Positions 48,998 through 64,000 of a stretch of DNA of 64,000 nt are shown here, piece after piece (the first letter of the stretch is position 1; each line of letters begins with the position of its first letter). A program made the translations under genes and the position numbers. The notes beneath the pieces were generated by a model that saw only the letters and a list, made by a program, of their open reading frames with translations, was not told the origin of the DNA and did not search any database. The stretch lies in the NCBI GenBank assembly GCA_964036155.1, contig OZ038422.1, forward strand, positions 60,101,201 to 60,165,200, read 5' to 3'. The DNA comes from Diploscapter coronatus (lineage: Eukaryota > Nematoda > Chromadorea > Rhabditida > Rhabditidae).

Positions 48998-51900
48998 CTG
49001 AAATTAGAATTTTTGAGAAATGTTTCAAAGAAATTATCGAATCATAAATTTAGAACAGGGTCCAATTGAAGAATAGATCGGCATCAATAAAAAATTAAAA
49101 TAAGTTTCAGAGAAATAGTATATTTTTTTTACAAAGTTGCATTTAATTCGTGCGTTGTCATATGGAAAGCGAATGAAAAGTATGTTCCACGAAAATGATA
49201 AAATATGAAATTCCCAACTATTTTTAGTATTCTCAAGGGTTTTTATTATAAAAATAGAAATTTCAACGAAGCTCAGAATTTTAAGACCCACTATATAGCA
49301 ACACCAAAGCTATACTGAAATTTCCGCAGGCTTTTTATGCTTCCTCCCTCCCTCTCCCATCCCGAACGCGGGTAATAAAACGAGTTAAACGAAATCCCGG
49401 CTGCTGTGCATGTTTAAATCTAATACGACTCCTTCCTCGTAGTGGTTATCTGATTCTCTAATACGGCCTCTGACCCGTAGTGATTTCAATTTTCACTACG
49501 AAGCAGAGCGCCTAGCGAAACCCGCGCGACTCGACAAACCCGGGGATAATGAGGCTTGACGTTGACCGATGGAATGAACGTAGAAGAGATTGCATCATCG
49601 TCGTGGACCAAAATAAAATTTCCTCTTCTTTGAATCTCTTCAAAGTTCTAGATCTCTAACTTCCATAAATGACCGGCATTGGCTATTTCAATCTGTAGAT
49701 TCCCCTAGGGGACAGAGATTTCTCTTCGTTCTCTTAAAACTAAATGCTCTCTTGCCTTCTCAATATGGTATGTCGAGCTATGCTAATTTCGAGATAGCGA
49801 GAAAATGAAATTTGAAATTTCGCGAATTCAAGAAAATCTCATAGTAAAAATTTTGTCGAATATATAAAGAAAAAATCTATATCAGCAAGCTTCTGAGCCT
49901 ATTATCATTAGATACAAATAAAGAAAATTATGCCAACCTGTTTTCAGGACATATTCTTAATCATGGGTTGAGAGAGCGAGAAATTTAGTAATGGAAGAAA
50001 AATCTTCTTCAAAGAAAAAGCTAATGCTTTGGGGTGCTAAGGAAATATGATTATCGTAATGCACTATTATATGGGATAAGGCTTATGCGACAAAGCATAA
50101 AGAAGATGCTCTATAGCTTAAAGAATGGAGTCCATAATTAGTAAGAGAGAAAAGAGTTAGAGAAAAGAGACATCGTGGAAGATCTAGAGATGGAAAGATT
50201 CAGAAAATGACGAAATAGTAAAAGAATTGAGGGTTAGTGAAAGAAGTAGCACGGAAAATTTAGAGACCAAAAGAACCAGAAAATTCAGAAATAACAAAGA
50301 GATGTGTTGAGTTAGAGAAGAGTACAAAATCTCGTCGCCATGACGAGGAACGGGGATTCTTTACAGAAGGAAGCGACTAATATGCAAATGCAAATTGGTC
50401 CTACTCAAATTACACCCGAAACTCGGGTATCCTTAACCATAGGAGGGAGCAGAGACGTAGAAGCTTCATCTTCGAATCTTTGTAACACGTAATAATAATA
50501 GGATTTTAGCGCGCAGGTGTGAAGAATAGTCAAATATATGGGGTTAAAGAGGTAAATAAAAAGTGTCAACAAAATGAAACATAACGAATTTTGTTATGAG
50601 TCGACTTGAAATTTCAATTCGATTGTATATTTCAAAAAGCTATAAAGGATAGAAAATTTAGTAGACTTTACTAAATTTGATTCAATACTAGAAAAAGTTG
50701 TAAGTCTTAGCAAGGAAATAATGAAACTCATTCAGACTTGCTAAAATGATTTTAGTACTAATGTCTATGAGTTGTTTTTAGAAAATGGAAAGTAGAATGT
50801 TCGATCATTTTAAATTTCACCATGTTTTGGAAAACCTTGATAAATTCAATTTTAAGGTGGTCAACTTCCTAATGAGTTACCAAAAATCTCGCAATAATTC
50901 GTACATCTTGAGGGCTATTAGGGGAATTTTAGTACGAATAAAGAAGTAGCAAATCGTTTTCGTGAATGAATGAATGAAGGACCAAAAGATGGAAAGAAGA
51001 TGTCATGGGCCATTAGATTTTCTTCGTTCTTAGTTCGCGCGGGAGAAAATGAACAACCCTCCCAGAAAAAGGGAACGTTTTCAAAATGTGGGAATAAAAT
51101 TTGAATAGATCGGGTAATTCAAAACGGAAAAAAACATATCTCAGATCTTTTATTATTCGACCCACTCAAAACTATCAGGGGAAGAATGGGTGATTCAGTT
51201 TCTTTCGAAATTGAAATTTAGACAGTTTAGATAAATCATCTTTCAATTCAAAAACTTAAAAATATGAAATGAGAAAATTAAAAACTTGATAGAAACTAAT
51301 CGAAATTTTTGAGTAACCCACAGAAGCGATATAGTATTTGAGTTTTAGAGAGACTGAGAAGAATGAAAACAAATCAGACGCCGCTTACTCATCGCCTATA
51401 TGCGAATGCGAAATGTACCGATCTACAGGGCTACTCATCTTTTCTCTTTATCAAAAGATTATCTCTCATCCCATAATGAAGGATAGGGAATAAAACAAGC
51501 TGGAATATTCAGATAGATGATTTGGATCGATTAACACTATGTTTTGAATGTTAAAGGGAACAGGAGCTAGGGGTCTGGTCAATTATATAACGGTGCTCAA
51601 AGCAAAAAGCCGATTAGAGGTAGATAGTCCAACTAAAAAGCGATAAAGATAGACAGTTTTTGGCCTACCGGTTATTTTAGTGAGTATCTAGAACAAGTTC
51701 AAAAGTATGCAAAAATTTTCATGCCTTTGAGTAAGTTTCAACTTCTCTATAAACTACACAGGTCTTTTCAAAATGCTCAGATTCTGGCCTGTGTAAAATA
51801 GTTTAAATAAAATTTTTAAAATTAGAAAATCTCATTTTTTAAGTCTCAAAATTTTCGGGTCGGACCTCATAAAAAGAAAAGCGAAAATACACAGAACGTT

Positions 51901-52319
51901 GTTCAACAAGAAGAGCAAATGTTATGATTATTAAGAAGAGGGAAAATAAACGATGAGAGATAAAGAAAAAGGATAAAAGAGAGATTTAGGATATCCTCAA
52001 AATCTCTACCTTTCCTCTTTCCGACAAAATCTTCCCTTCGGCTCTCAAAAATCTGTTTGAAATACCGAAAAAGCAAGCCGGTATTCGAGTTTTTCTCACT
52101 GGAAAACTACCGGATATAATTCTTTTCCCACAAACCACCTAAATTTTTACAATTTCTCTAAAAAATAGCTTTGCGAATCAATTTTTCAAAATGAGAGTTC
52201 AAAAATTTGAAAATGGTAAATTTTCTGTGCAAAATTTGTCCAAAAATTACATTTCTCAAAGAAAATTAGAAAAAAAACGTAAAATATTTTCGAAAATAAA
52301 ACATTACGACCAAAATGTG

Positions 52320-52395
52320 CATCATTGTCGTTTTTCACGCCGAAGAGTGAGCGGATTTGGTTGAGGTCTTCGAGGAAATTATCAGAGCAAACACA
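52320..52395 (-). other. Orphan exon-like stretch
   Basis: The minus strand reads DNFLEDLNQIRSLFGVKND with coding-like codons, but I cannot fix an acceptor or a partner exon. A second stretch upstream (to 52827, behind TATTTCTTCAG) is GC-rich with no long frame. These may be 5' exons of a further mig-10 isoform, or relics. Evidence is weak. Confidence 0.25.
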
Positions 52396-53079
52396 GTCGC
52401 ACCGAAGCGCGCTTTTGCCCGAGGCAAAAGTGGAGGAGAAAAAGTTGGGAGGAAAAACGAGTGGCCAAAAAATCCCTGTACACAGAAAGTGAGAAGGGAT
52501 GATCTAGACGATCGCTTTTACCTTCACCTATCCAAACAAATCCCCGGGAAAAGTGAAATCAAAGAAATCGCGCCGAGATGTGACCCTTATCACACTTTAC
52601 TTTTTCCTAGCTATCTACATTTTGAGTCTAGTTTGTACATGTTAGGAGAGAATTTTTGAATTTAGCATTTTCGAGGGTGGATTCAGTTTTTTCGAAGAAT
52701 CTTTTGACTGACCTTCAAATTCGGATCCGATCACTTATCCTCGAGATTCGTCATGAAAAACGTAGTTCCATTATCTTTGCGCTCGCGCCTCGTCGACCAG
52801 TGGGGCTCGGATTTCCTCGATGTTCTGAAGAAATAACAAATTAGCCCAAATCAAGGAAAATTTAGGAAATAGCAAAAAATCGTGTTTTCAAAAGTTCATA
52901 AATTTTTGAGGTCAAATGATAAAAAAGGGGAATGAAATTTTTAAAATTTTCCTGATTTTTCCGGGAAAGTACGAAATTCCTCTGCAACAAGCTCTGAAAG
53001 TCACCAAGAAGTGGGCATATATTTCGTTGTTGTGCCTTTTATGGGCTTGAAACAAGGGGGAGGGGTGCAATCATATGCA

Positions 53080-53155
53080 GAAATGATCGACCTTCCCAGG
53101 GGATTTTTGCAGAGCTCGAAGTCTGAAAGCCACTAGCCACTCGGCTATGAGACAA
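53080..53155 (-). repeat. tRNA(Ser/Leu)-like relic
   Basis: The minus strand reads CATAGCCGAGTGGCTAGTGG, a perfect box A (53134-53148), then a degraded box B, GGTCGATCATT (about 53080-53092). The acceptor stem does not pair, so this is a tRNA-derived pseudogene or SINE head. Confidence 0.55.
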
Positions 53156-53372
53156 TCATAAACATACGGGATAAGTGCGTGAAATTCTGGATAATTGTCA
53201 AAACATGGCAGAATAGTGGAGGAAAAGAAAAATTGCATTTTGGCTTATTATTTTTGGAAAAGGGTTGAAAAATGGAGCTAATTTTTGAAAAAAGGCTATT
53301 TCGTTGGGAAAGAAAAGTTAGACGTGGAATGAACTTTGCAGGGAAAAATCGGTGCAAAAATAAGCGATAGGT

Positions 53373-53450
53373 GAAATTACGAACCAACAAAGGCGTGTGG
53401 ATAAGCAATGCAAAAAGCGTTGTGTGGAAGGCACAACCACTACACTACAT
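53373..53450 (-). repeat. tRNA-derived SINE-like fragment with box A and box B
   Basis: Box A ATGTAGTGTAGTGGTTGTGC (53431-53450) is followed about 50 nt later by box B-like GGTTCGTAATTT (53373-53384), a normal Pol III spacing. There is no folding tRNA body. It shares the TAGTGTAGTGGTTG head with 38835-38890. Confidence 0.55.
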
Positions 53451-53862
53451 CGTCAAATTCAACAAATTAAAAAATTTACATTTTCTTTTCAACATTAAAA
53501 TTCATATTCTCATCAAATCAGGGTAAAATAATCGAATAACTTATCACTACTCGAATTGGACAAATCCCATAAAATCATGATATAAAGCACGAGAGAAAAT
53601 TACAATTAAAAATTAGATCTAACGAGAAACGTTTTTAAGAAAAATCATCATAAAACCGGTGGAAATAATTGTGGAATTTTTAAATGGTACAGAAAAAATC
53701 CGTTTTTCTTAAAAGAAAATTAGAAAAACTAATACTCACGGGAAAAAGCTGATAAAACGATATCTTTAGAGAGCAATTAGAATTGCGGTAGTAAAAATTA
53801 GTCTTCCAGGAAAACCAATTGCCGAAATTGTCGTATTCCAGAGTTTTGCCGTACTTTTGAAT

Positions 53863-58435
<4,573 letters not shown>

Positions 58436-60149
58436 GATCGATGAGCTCTAGAAATCCGAAAATCAATATTTTTTCCGATTTTGAAAAAAAAAAAAAAAAC
58501 GAAAATGCCTAGTGGAAGAAGCGGAAAATTACGACTTTCTCATGACATTTCAGACAAAAGTTCGACTTTTTAAGCGTGAACTAGAAGGTTTAAAACATGG
58601 ATAAAGCTGGACACAAAAAATGAGGAGAAAATAGGAGATCGAGGTTAGAAAAATCCGGGAAAATGAGAACGCGAGGATAGAGAGAAGACGGCGAAAGAAA
58701 AAGAGGAATGAAACGCGTAAAAACATCTGGTTTGGAGTGAAAGGTTGAAAGAGTGTCAGAGATAAAATATCGACCCCACTCGTATTTATCATCACTTTTC
58801 ACCACCTTTTGAAAATGTCACAATCTTCTAGAATTCCAAAAAATAGATGACATCATCTTGATGACAAATACAAAAAGTCGTGAGAGCCGAGGGAAAACTA
58901 TCGAATTTCGCAGAATCTCGAGAAAAATCGATAAAAATTATCGACTTGACGAAATTTTTGAAAATTGCGACTAAAATTCGATCATTTTCTAGAACGCACC
59001 GAGATTTGCCGAGATTTCCGATTTTCCTGGGGTCGTCGATGCATGCAACAACAGCAATTCCACATAGGGGATTCTAAAAAATGACAATATCCGGAATTTT
59101 AGAAAATTTAGGAGAACAATCCGAAAATTCGAAATTCTTAGCTCGAATTGTAGGCTTTAGAGCATCTTATGGATCGAGTTCAGCATTATTGCGCAAATTT
59201 GGCTAGGAGTCGTAGTTGTAATTAGATTAATTTGGGGATTTCGAATTAGAAAACCGGAATTCTAGGTTGGAAGTTTAGATTTATAAAGTCAAAATTATCG
59301 GGAAAACTAAAAAGGTAAAAAGATTTTGTATTTAGAGAGGCGAACTTACGTGGGAAATCGCGAGATAATTTGATGATAAATCCACAGGTTTACTACGCAC
59401 TGAGTTCAATTCAAGTGAGAAGCCTCCATGAAAATGATATTATCAGAAAAGAGCAAAGAAATCGAAGAAGTAAAAGATAATTGAAATTCCGGTCCCAGGA
59501 AATTATCTTTGCTATTTTTGACTAGCAGTTCAAGATTCAGGTTTATTTTTGCGAAAATCAATTTGTCCATTCGTCAAAAATGAGAAAAATTTGTCGATGC
59601 GAAATAAAAATGGTGCGTCTTTTGAGAAATAAATAAAAAGAACGAGTGTTTGAACATGCGTTTTGAATTTCTGAAAGAGGCCCGGTGAGTTGAAAGGCAA
59701 AATCGAATGGAAGGGGAAAATAGGCTAAATTAACGGAGAAATAGAGAAAGATATAAATTTGGCGGGAACATATTTTGGTGACTGCAAAATTGCCCTTTCT
59801 CTCATCCCCTATTGAGGTCAGGCAGGAAAAACCGTTCAGGATATTTTTAGTCACCAAAATGCTTAGATACTCACAAAATCGAAGCAAGCGTAGAGCGGGA
59901 TGGTTGATCAGTGGTCTGAATCGGGTTGGGTACAGGATCATCTGGTGCAGAGGATCTCAAAATCATAAATCGATAAAATTCGGGTGCAAGTGGTTGAAAG
60001 CGGAAAATTTGAATTTGAAAATATCAGCCGGTCCTTCAAAACCGTGATGAACCCAATAAAGCCCGACAAAAAATCAATAAAAATCTTTATTCTATGGTAC
60101 ACAAAGAAAACAAAATAAGAATGATTCAAAATTCGCCCCGATTCGGAAC
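58436..60149. other. Spacer between the F-box gene and thioredoxin reductase
   Basis: About 1.7 kb. An acceptor TTTCTAG (minus) ends 12 nt upstream of the trxr ATG, indicating a trans-splice site or 5' UTR intron. The minus-strand AATAAA at 60086-60091, 59 nt past the F-box stop, is a good polyadenylation signal. Longer open frames here lack coding character. Confidence 0.5.
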
Positions 60150-62596
60150 TCAGATACAGTCATACCAGTACCGGTAGTAATATTCTTGTTCGGGTTTCGA
60201 CTGCTTGTAGTCAAATTTCTGGATTTTGATAATGATCCACTGATTCTCCTTCCCACATCTTTTCATCCACAAAATCATCTCCTCAGAGTTTTTCGACTTG
60301 AAATTCACCCTGCAAAGTTACTCATTTTTTATCATGTCTGATCAAAAATTTGAAGTTTGTTTTTCAGATACTTGTCAAAAGTATGTTATCTTGAACTGGA
60401 ATGAAGATTAATGAGCCCTAAATTTCCGTTGTTGTATCGCAAACAAAAATCAATGGAAACTAGATTTCGATTTCATGAGACAAGTCCTTGAAAAAGTTCT
60501 AAAAATCACATAAAATCTAAAATTTACAAAAAAAAAAAAAACTTTTCCAAATTCAACCTTTTCCTGAAAAAAAAATTCTTGTAAAATTTTATCTTCAAAT
60601 AGTAAATATTCTTGAAGAAAACTTTCAATTTTCAATCTAAGAAAAAATCGAGAATTTTTCTAAAGCTCACAATTCAATAGGGCTATTCTCCAGCTGCTTC
60701 CTTGCAATAATGTCATCATTTGGAATCGCCCCAACCAATCGATCATAAATGTTCGTTGCAATCGATGTGTAGCAGTTGAAACCCTGCACCAAACAGTCCA
60801 CGCTCTGCAGGCCGTTTTCGTGGATGTACTGGAAGAGTGGATTATTTGAAAATTCAGATGTTTTTTCCGAAAATTTAGATAACTCGACTTTTTGAATGTT
60901 TCAATAGAGCATCATTTTAACGAATTGCATCTTGAGAAGATTTTCTCATCATTTGAAAATTTTTAAAATGATTCTTTCCTGTAAATAGTCGGGTAACAAT
61001 AGTTTTTGTTAAACGAAAAATAACCATGAATTCGTTTTAGCAGCTGAATATCCACATCAAAATAATTACGATTTTATGGCTTACCTTGACTATCAAAGGC
61101 AACTTCTCCTCTGCGTAATGGGCTAATTTGCGCATGTAAATAGCGAGCCGCTGGGCGTGAGCTTTAGGGAGAATTTCCAGAATGTCGAATTTTTGGGCGC
61201 ACAGATCTATCGAGAGGATCTGAAAGATGCAAATTTCTGAAGAAAATATTTTGAACATTTTTGTAAACAATAAAGTTTTCTAAAAAATTAGTTTTCTAGA
61301 GAATTTGAACAATTTTAAAAAGGGACAACCTTTTGAATTTTGCTAAAATTAATACAAAAATTTACCGGATACCCTTTCCAAAATTCATCCAACAGAAGTT
61401 CCATTGGGAAGTCGTCGTTTCTCACGTGGAAATGTGCGGTGCGATAGCCTGAATTTTTTCTCAGAAAAAAATCAATAAAAAATATTGATCTTCATGAAAA
61501 ATACCTTTCATAATTTCCTTCTCCTTCAAGGCCTTCAGACATTCCTCGTTGAAAACAATACCGCCCCCGAAGTCGTCTTTATGATAGATCGTGGTCCGGT
61601 ATTTCGAGAGGCTCTCTTCGAGTCTGATCTGGTGCGCGAATTTCAGGTAGTACTAAAAATGCTTGAGAAAAAACGTTCTAGAAGTTTCCAGAAACAATCT
61701 TTAATGTCCAAATACTTCCAAAAGTCAAATTTCTAGAACAAAACTAAATAAAATGATTTAAAACTTACATGAGACGCCGATTCGATTTCGATGTAGGGCA
61801 GAGCGAGTTCGCAGAATTTGAACAGGTTCTCGTAGTTCTCCGGATCGTCCTTGCATTTCAACTCGAACAGTTGCAGTTTGCGATACCTTCCATCGCTCAG
61901 AGTCTGCTCAGTGGGAATTCCAGCTGAAAAAATCAATGAGGGGTGAGGCTTGAAAATCGAAAATTGCAAAATCAAGGCATAATCTTCACAAATCTTCAAA
62001 ATACGAGATTTTAAGAAGTTTTGAAAAATGACCTTTTCCAAACGATCCGTAGACCGCATCCGTCAAATCATCGACGCTTTTGCAGTCCTCTTCTTTGAAG
62101 TCGTTGCCGAAGTAGATGTTGAACAGCACGTATTCCTTGGATTTGCGTCCAACCAGAGCGCATTCGAGATCGACTCGGACAAATTCCTAGAAACAATTTC
62201 TTTTTCGAAATTAGCATAATTACAGTACCCTAAAAATATATTATTTCTTCTTCCCTAACTATTGTCCTGCGCAAAATATTCTACTTTCCCAAACGGTACA
62301 ATAACCCTACCGTATTCTTCTCCAGATTTGTGACGCACCTCCAGAATCGCGCGTAGAAGAACCTCATTGCCGGACCGACCTCCAAATGACGTCTCACTGC
62401 TCCTCCCTAAAGTGACTGTATTTTCAGGCATTTGAAACAAATCTGGTACGGGGAAGAACCCGTACCAGATTAATTTCATGGTACGGTAAAAGATCCGTAC
62501 CAGATTGTTATTGGTGTGCAGCAGGCGAGCGGCGCTTCGGTGATCCAACCGATCGAAAACGCACAGCAGCAGCTCCTTTGGGATCGCTTTCAGCAT
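60150..62596 (-). CDS. F-box protein of a nematode-specific type, 434 aa
   Basis: Probable SCF ubiquitin-ligase substrate adaptor. An N-terminal F-box, IPKELLLCVFDRLDHRSAAR, is followed by a long divergent region. I resolve eight exons, all in phase: 62285-62596, 62033-62186, 61769-61923, 61505-61652, 61366-61448, 61085-61219, 60671-60828 and 60150-60309. The first exon stays open to a TAG at 62255, but the donor at 62284 (GTAGAA) joins it in phase to EFVRVDLECALVGRKSKEYV. Later exons read like an F-box-associated domain (YRKLQLFELKCKDD, WIIIKIQKFDYKQSKPEQEY), ending YRYWYDCI. I recognise no named orthologue. Worm F-box families expand rapidly. An imperfect tandem of palindromes lies in exon 1 (separate entry). 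Confidence 0.82.
62440..62506. repeat. Perfect hairpin and repeated half-site inside the F-box coding exon
   Basis: AATCTGGTACGGG (62440-62452) pairs perfectly with CCCGTACCAGATT (62459-62471) across 6 nt. A second palindrome, GGTACGG (62480-62486) and CCGTACC (62495-62501), follows, and CCGTACCAGATT occurs twice directly (62460-62471, 62495-62506). The stretch is in frame and codes for NLVRIFYRTMKLIWYGFFPV. Confidence 0.85.
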
Positions 62597-63269
62597 TTCT
62601 ACTCTGGTTTAAAACATGAACTCAGAAAAAGCACAAAATCAGGGATAGACGAAATTTGGAGTAAATTTAAAGAGAAAGATATTTCGTTCAGCCCTATCAA
62701 GGGAATCCACGAAGGATGACAGATCAATGTGCAAAACAATTAGCAAAGTGGCCAAAATAGGCAAATAAGAAAAAAAAAACCACTGCAAAACACTGTAAGT
62801 CGATAATAATGACAATTACGAAAAGATACCACGTCACCACGTATTTAGACACAAGAGGGAAAAGAAAAAAGTAGGGGGCGGGGGCTTGATGTTTCTTCGT
62901 AAAAAAAGACGCGGTGACGTGGTATCTTTTCGAGGTTGCCATAATAATCGACAAACATGAACACGACAAAGTTCAAGTGCGTAAAAATCTAGGCTCTATT
63001 CGATTTGTTGTTAATGATGACCACCATCCTATTAAAATAGTTCTAAGAATAAGATATTTCTTCTAAAAACAAAGAAAAATGAATAAATCCCAGGTTTATC
63101 CGTATTTCAATCAACTCTTGGCAAAATTTCGACAGTTTTAAGGCACTAGATTGTAAAATATCACTTGAAAAATGGAAACAAGCTATCTTTCTGAAAAAAG
63201 ATATAAAGATCAAGAAATAAATGATGCATTTATCAAATGTGTTCGGTTTTACCGTAATGCCTTGTCCAA
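62597..63269. other. Spacer between TPK and the F-box gene
   Basis: About 670 bp, probably the TPK 3' UTR and the F-box promoter. The hairpin at 62797-62954 occupies its middle. No other gene is visible. Confidence 0.5.
62797..62954. repeat. Long imperfect hairpin (MITE or hairpin RNA candidate)
   Basis: CGAAAAGATACCACGTCACC (from 62819) is mirrored at 62910-62932 with 22 of 23 matches. The pairing continues outward with about 16 of 22 matches to 62797 and 62954. The loop is 68 nt with a G-rich run. It lies between the TPK stop and the F-box start. No coding sequence. Confidence 0.75.
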
Positions 63270-64000
63270 TTACAGTATGCTTTCTTTGAGCTCCAGTGTG
63301 ATGAGCAATGGCGCAGTGGATTTGATGCTGATTTTGTCGGATGTCAATTCGTTTGAAGAGCTTACAAGGCCTCCAAACTCGAGTATGGTATTTTCTAGAG
63401 GAACTACTTTTACAAAGTTTTCATTTGTAATGTTTGAATTCTTTTCGACAAATATTTATGATTTTCTCACCAACATCCCACTTCAGTCCTTTGGTCGTTG
63501 CCATCGTTTTCCTTTGACAAATCGGTATGATCCCGGCGACATTTGTTAGGAAAGACCGATCTACTTCGATTTGGCTTTCACCCTGAAAAAATCAAATAAC
63601 AAAAAGATTAAAAAAAATAAATAAATAAAAAGAATTTAAGTAAAAAATACCTCGCCAACAACGAAGGCAATATTGACCCCGTCGAGCACGAAAACTTGGA
63701 ATCCAAAATTCTCTCGAGCCTTCAGCAGGGTGTTCACGGTTTGCATGACGTGGTCGAATCGACCCTGAAAATGAAAGTTTTTTTTTGTAAAGGATGAATT
63801 TAAAAAAATAATTCTATAAAAAAAAAACCTGCAACCCTCCCAAAATGACGACCCTCTTTACGGGATTTTCTGCATCGATCGCCATGAGGTGAATGGCCTT
63901 GTACAGATCGTTGTGGTCCTGGTCGGGGGTGTGGACGACTCTGAAAATTGTGATTTTGCTAAAACTTGAAAAGTGCCCACTTGCAAATATTCTCCCACTC
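63270..64000 (-). CDS. tpk-1: Thiamine pyrophosphokinase, C-terminal part
   Basis: Transfers pyrophosphate from ATP to thiamine to make TPP in the cytosol. The gene starts beyond the right edge. Visible exons: a short one at the edge, then RVVHTPDQDHNDLYKAIHLM with VVILGGLQ (about 63832-63941), GRFDHVMQTVNTLLKAREN with VFVLDGVNIAFVVGE (about 63650-63765), ESQIEVDRSFLTNVAGIIPI to TTKGLKWDV (about 63500-63585) and ENTILEFGGLVSSSNELTSD onward, ending in TAA at 63270-63272. The TPDQDHND and GGLxGRFDH motifs and the C-terminal GLKW/GLVSSSN are diagnostic of TPK1. About two thirds of the protein is present, with no break. Confidence 0.93.

Larger units (their letters stand above)
48998..53862. other. 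Gene-poor interval between thioredoxin reductase and mig-10
   Basis: No complete gene is supported. It contains a GC-richer block (about 49360-49545) with a CGTAGTGA/TCACTACG hairpin, purine-rich repeats (50146-50320), tRNA-derived fragments (53080-53450) and two exon-like stretches (52320-52395 and about 52713-52827), which could be 5' exons of mig-10. It probably includes the mig-10 promoter. Confidence 0.5.

Noticed and set aside
59558..59941. 127-aa minus-strand frame upstream of thioredoxin reductase, possible mitochondrial leader
   Set aside because: Codon use is not coding-like, it lacks a donor leading into the trxr exons, and the composition is generic AT-rich sequence.

Overview
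The window is nuclear DNA from a nematode, probably a rhabditid-type species; I cannot name the genus. Evidence: AT-rich sequence; small introns (many about 45-100 bp) with the worm acceptor TTTTCAG; a near-complete MIG-10 gene carrying the long-isoform 5' exons known from Caenorhabditis elegans; a SURO-1-type carboxypeptidase with a ShK domain; and start codons placed directly behind acceptor sites, as in trans-spliced mRNAs. Every gene I can support is on the minus strand, so the window reads right to left: thiamine pyrophosphokinase (3' part) at 63270-64000, an F-box protein at 60150-62596, thioredoxin reductase at 53863-58435, mig-10 at 18598-48997, a secreted M14 carboxypeptidase at 10772-16470, calpain-7 at 4178-9988, and a DDX24-type RNA helicase (C-terminus cut off) at 33-3537.

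Layout: 1-17 kb and 54-64 kb are compact and gene-dense. About 18.6-24.8 kb holds the exons for the RA, PH and C-terminal parts of mig-10. From about 24.8 to 49 kb there are only three mig-10 5' exons (28554-28701, 41779-41926, 48904-48997) inside three giant introns filled with degenerate repeats, tRNA-derived fragments and a young, nearly identical 0.3-kb inverted repeat pair at 37828-38654. About 49-53.8 kb is gene-poor and carries more tRNA-derived debris and two orphan exon-like stretches.

The most interesting signal is not a protein gene. A short motif, RTANGTTTCAAA, recurs dozens of times on both strands, almost always in introns or spacers. In most copies I checked by hand, a YRNT (mostly CAAT or TGAT) puts its T 37-40 bases downstream of the motif. 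That is the architecture of C. elegans type-1 21U-RNA (piRNA) genes: a Ruby core CTGTTTCA followed about 40 nt later by YRNT with T as the 5' U. I infer that introns of ordinary genes here carry many autonomous piRNA loci, dispersed rather than clustered. Other points: a Cys-type (GCCG) thioredoxin reductase, DEMD instead of DEAD in the helicase, His at the S1' specificity position of the carboxypeptidase, a perfect hairpin inside the F-box coding exon, and a frame-broken coding relic between mig-10 and the carboxypeptidase gene.

The genes do not form one pathway. They cover ribosome biogenesis (DDX24), ESCRT-linked proteolysis (calpain-7), cuticle or extracellular processing (carboxypeptidase), axon guidance and cell migration (MIG-10), redox control (TrxR), ubiquitin-type adaptors (F-box) and thiamine cofactor synthesis (TPK). 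Intergenic gaps between consecutive genes are about 0.64-5 kb, so there is no clear operon.
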